From: Neotabrizicola shimadae
GTDB lineage: Bacteria > Pseudomonadota > Alphaproteobacteria > Rhodobacterales > Rhodobacteraceae
Direction of reading: 5' to 3'
NCBI RefSeq assembly: GCF_019623905.1
Contig: NZ_CP069370.1
Coordinates: forward strand, 3,645,001-3,709,000
Length of the DNA: 64,000 nucleotides
Shown here: in pieces, positions 63,530 to 64,000 of the stretch
Position numbering within the stretch: the stretch's first letter is position 1
Layout of the letters: each line of letters begins with the position of its first letter
Made by a program: the position numbers and the translations under genes
Notes under the pieces: generated by a model
What the model was told of the DNA's origin: nothing
Databases searched by the model: none
What the model saw: the letters and a program-made list of their open reading frames with translations, nothing else

Positions 63530-64000
63530 TCACGACACCAGGTGGGGCAGCCACAGCGCAAGGCCGGGGAAGGCAAGGATCAACGCCACCCGGACGAAAT
63601 CGCCCGCGATATAGGGCAGCACCCCGCGGAAGATCTGCAACACCGGCACGTTGGGCAGCATCGCCCGCAGGATGAACACGTTCAGCCCGACCGGCGGCGT
63701 GATCATAGAAATCTCCACCACCACCACCGTCACGATCGCCCACCAGATCAGATCATAGCCCAGGCCCGCGATGATCGGCGCGATGATCGGCACCGTCAGG
63801 AAGATCATGGCAAAGCCGTCCATCAGGCAGCCGAGCACCAGGTAGAAAGCCACGAACACAAGCACGACCATGAAGGGCGACAGGTTCAAGGACGAGATGT
63901 AGTCGACCGTTGCCCCCGACACGCCGGAAAGGTTGATGAACTGGTTCAGTACCAGGGCTCCCGCCGCCACCACGAAGATCATCGTCGAGATACGCGCGGT
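63530..64000 (-). CDS. TRAP transporter large permease (DctM), C-terminal part
   Basis: The C-terminal ~155 residues of a DctM-like membrane subunit: NQFINLSGV, FYLVLGCLMDGFAMIFLTVP and EISMITPPVGLNVFILRAM, all conserved in TRAP large permeases. The 5' end lies beyond the right edge. TRAP systems import organic acids; beside the aromatic cluster it may bring in the aromatic acid substrate. Confidence 0.9.
   Translation of the reverse strand, partial: TARISTMIFVVAAGALVLNQFINLSGVSGATVDYISSLNLSPFMVVLVFVAFYLVLGCLMDGFAMIFLTVPIIAPIIAGLGYDLIWWAIVTVVVVEISMITPPVGLNVFILRAMLPNVPVLQIFRGVLPYIAGDFVRVALILAFPGLALWLPHLVS

Overview
The window reads as a high-GC alphaproteobacterium of the Rhodobacterales (Paracoccaceae/Roseobacteraceae type). 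The clues are the rRNA-operon tail ending in tRNA-fMet, a RegB/RegA-like two-component pair, the style of the sugar ABC and TRAP transporters, and the codon usage. No species is assigned.

Layout. (1) 1-2367: 3' part of a 23S rRNA gene, 5S rRNA and tRNA-fMet. (2) About 2.37-13.85 kb: mobile-element zone. It holds two tyrosine recombinase genes and one large serine recombinase gene chained by TGATG stop/start overlaps (the serine gene carries a frameshift), a small helix-turn-helix gene, an unknown 331-residue protein, a very large helicase-PLD protein matching type II Mokosh anti-phage defence, and decayed IS30 and IS3 copies. (3) 13.9-24.7 kb: two ribose-type (CUT2) ABC importers with a BKACE (DUF849) enzyme and an epoxide hydrolase/dehalogenase-like protein between them. 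(4) 24.7-36.9 kb: a catabolic block. On the minus strand are a SAF-domain DXR-like (DRL/COG4091) oxidoreductase followed by acetoin-dehydrogenase-type E1 alpha, E1 beta and E2 and two unknown proteins, and a separate operon of zinc alcohol dehydrogenase, GlpD/EryB-like FAD dehydrogenase and SorC/EryD-type regulator. On the plus strand are a PfkB kinase and a second SorC-type regulator. (5) 36.9-37.7 kb: decayed IS66 and a 13-bp repeat of the tRNA-fMet 3' end, which could be the right end of a roughly 35-kb island. (6) 38.1-50.8 kb: copper proteins (DUF2946-like, reduced MbnP/MbnH pair, YcnI, CopC-CopD fusion), TrmO, RegA/RegB-like regulators and a cytochrome bd operon (cydDCABX). (7) 50.8-51.8 kb: integrase remnant and a decayed toxin-antitoxin pair. 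(8) 51.9-64 kb: a meta-cleavage cluster of the homoprotocatechuate type (HpaI, HpaH, two FAH-fold proteins, GabD-like ALDH, DUF3500, HpaD, HpaF, a dienelactone hydrolase-like protein, SDR, SnoaL) with GntR and IclR regulators and the edge of a TRAP transporter.

Most interesting reading: in region 4 a DXR-like oxidoreductase is translationally coupled to an acetoin-dehydrogenase-type complex. DXR chemistry interconverts 2-C-methylerythritol 4-phosphate (MEP) and 1-deoxyxylulose 5-phosphate (DXP). DXP is an acyloin with an acetyl head, so an acetoin-type complex could cleave it to acetyl-CoA and glyceraldehyde 3-phosphate. With a polyol-phosphate dehydrogenase, a sugar kinase, an alcohol dehydrogenase and two importers alongside, a catabolic route for methylerythritol or deoxyxylulose is a testable hypothesis; no substrate is shown by the sequence. 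A shared TGAACATTT-type operator appears to tie parts of this block together.
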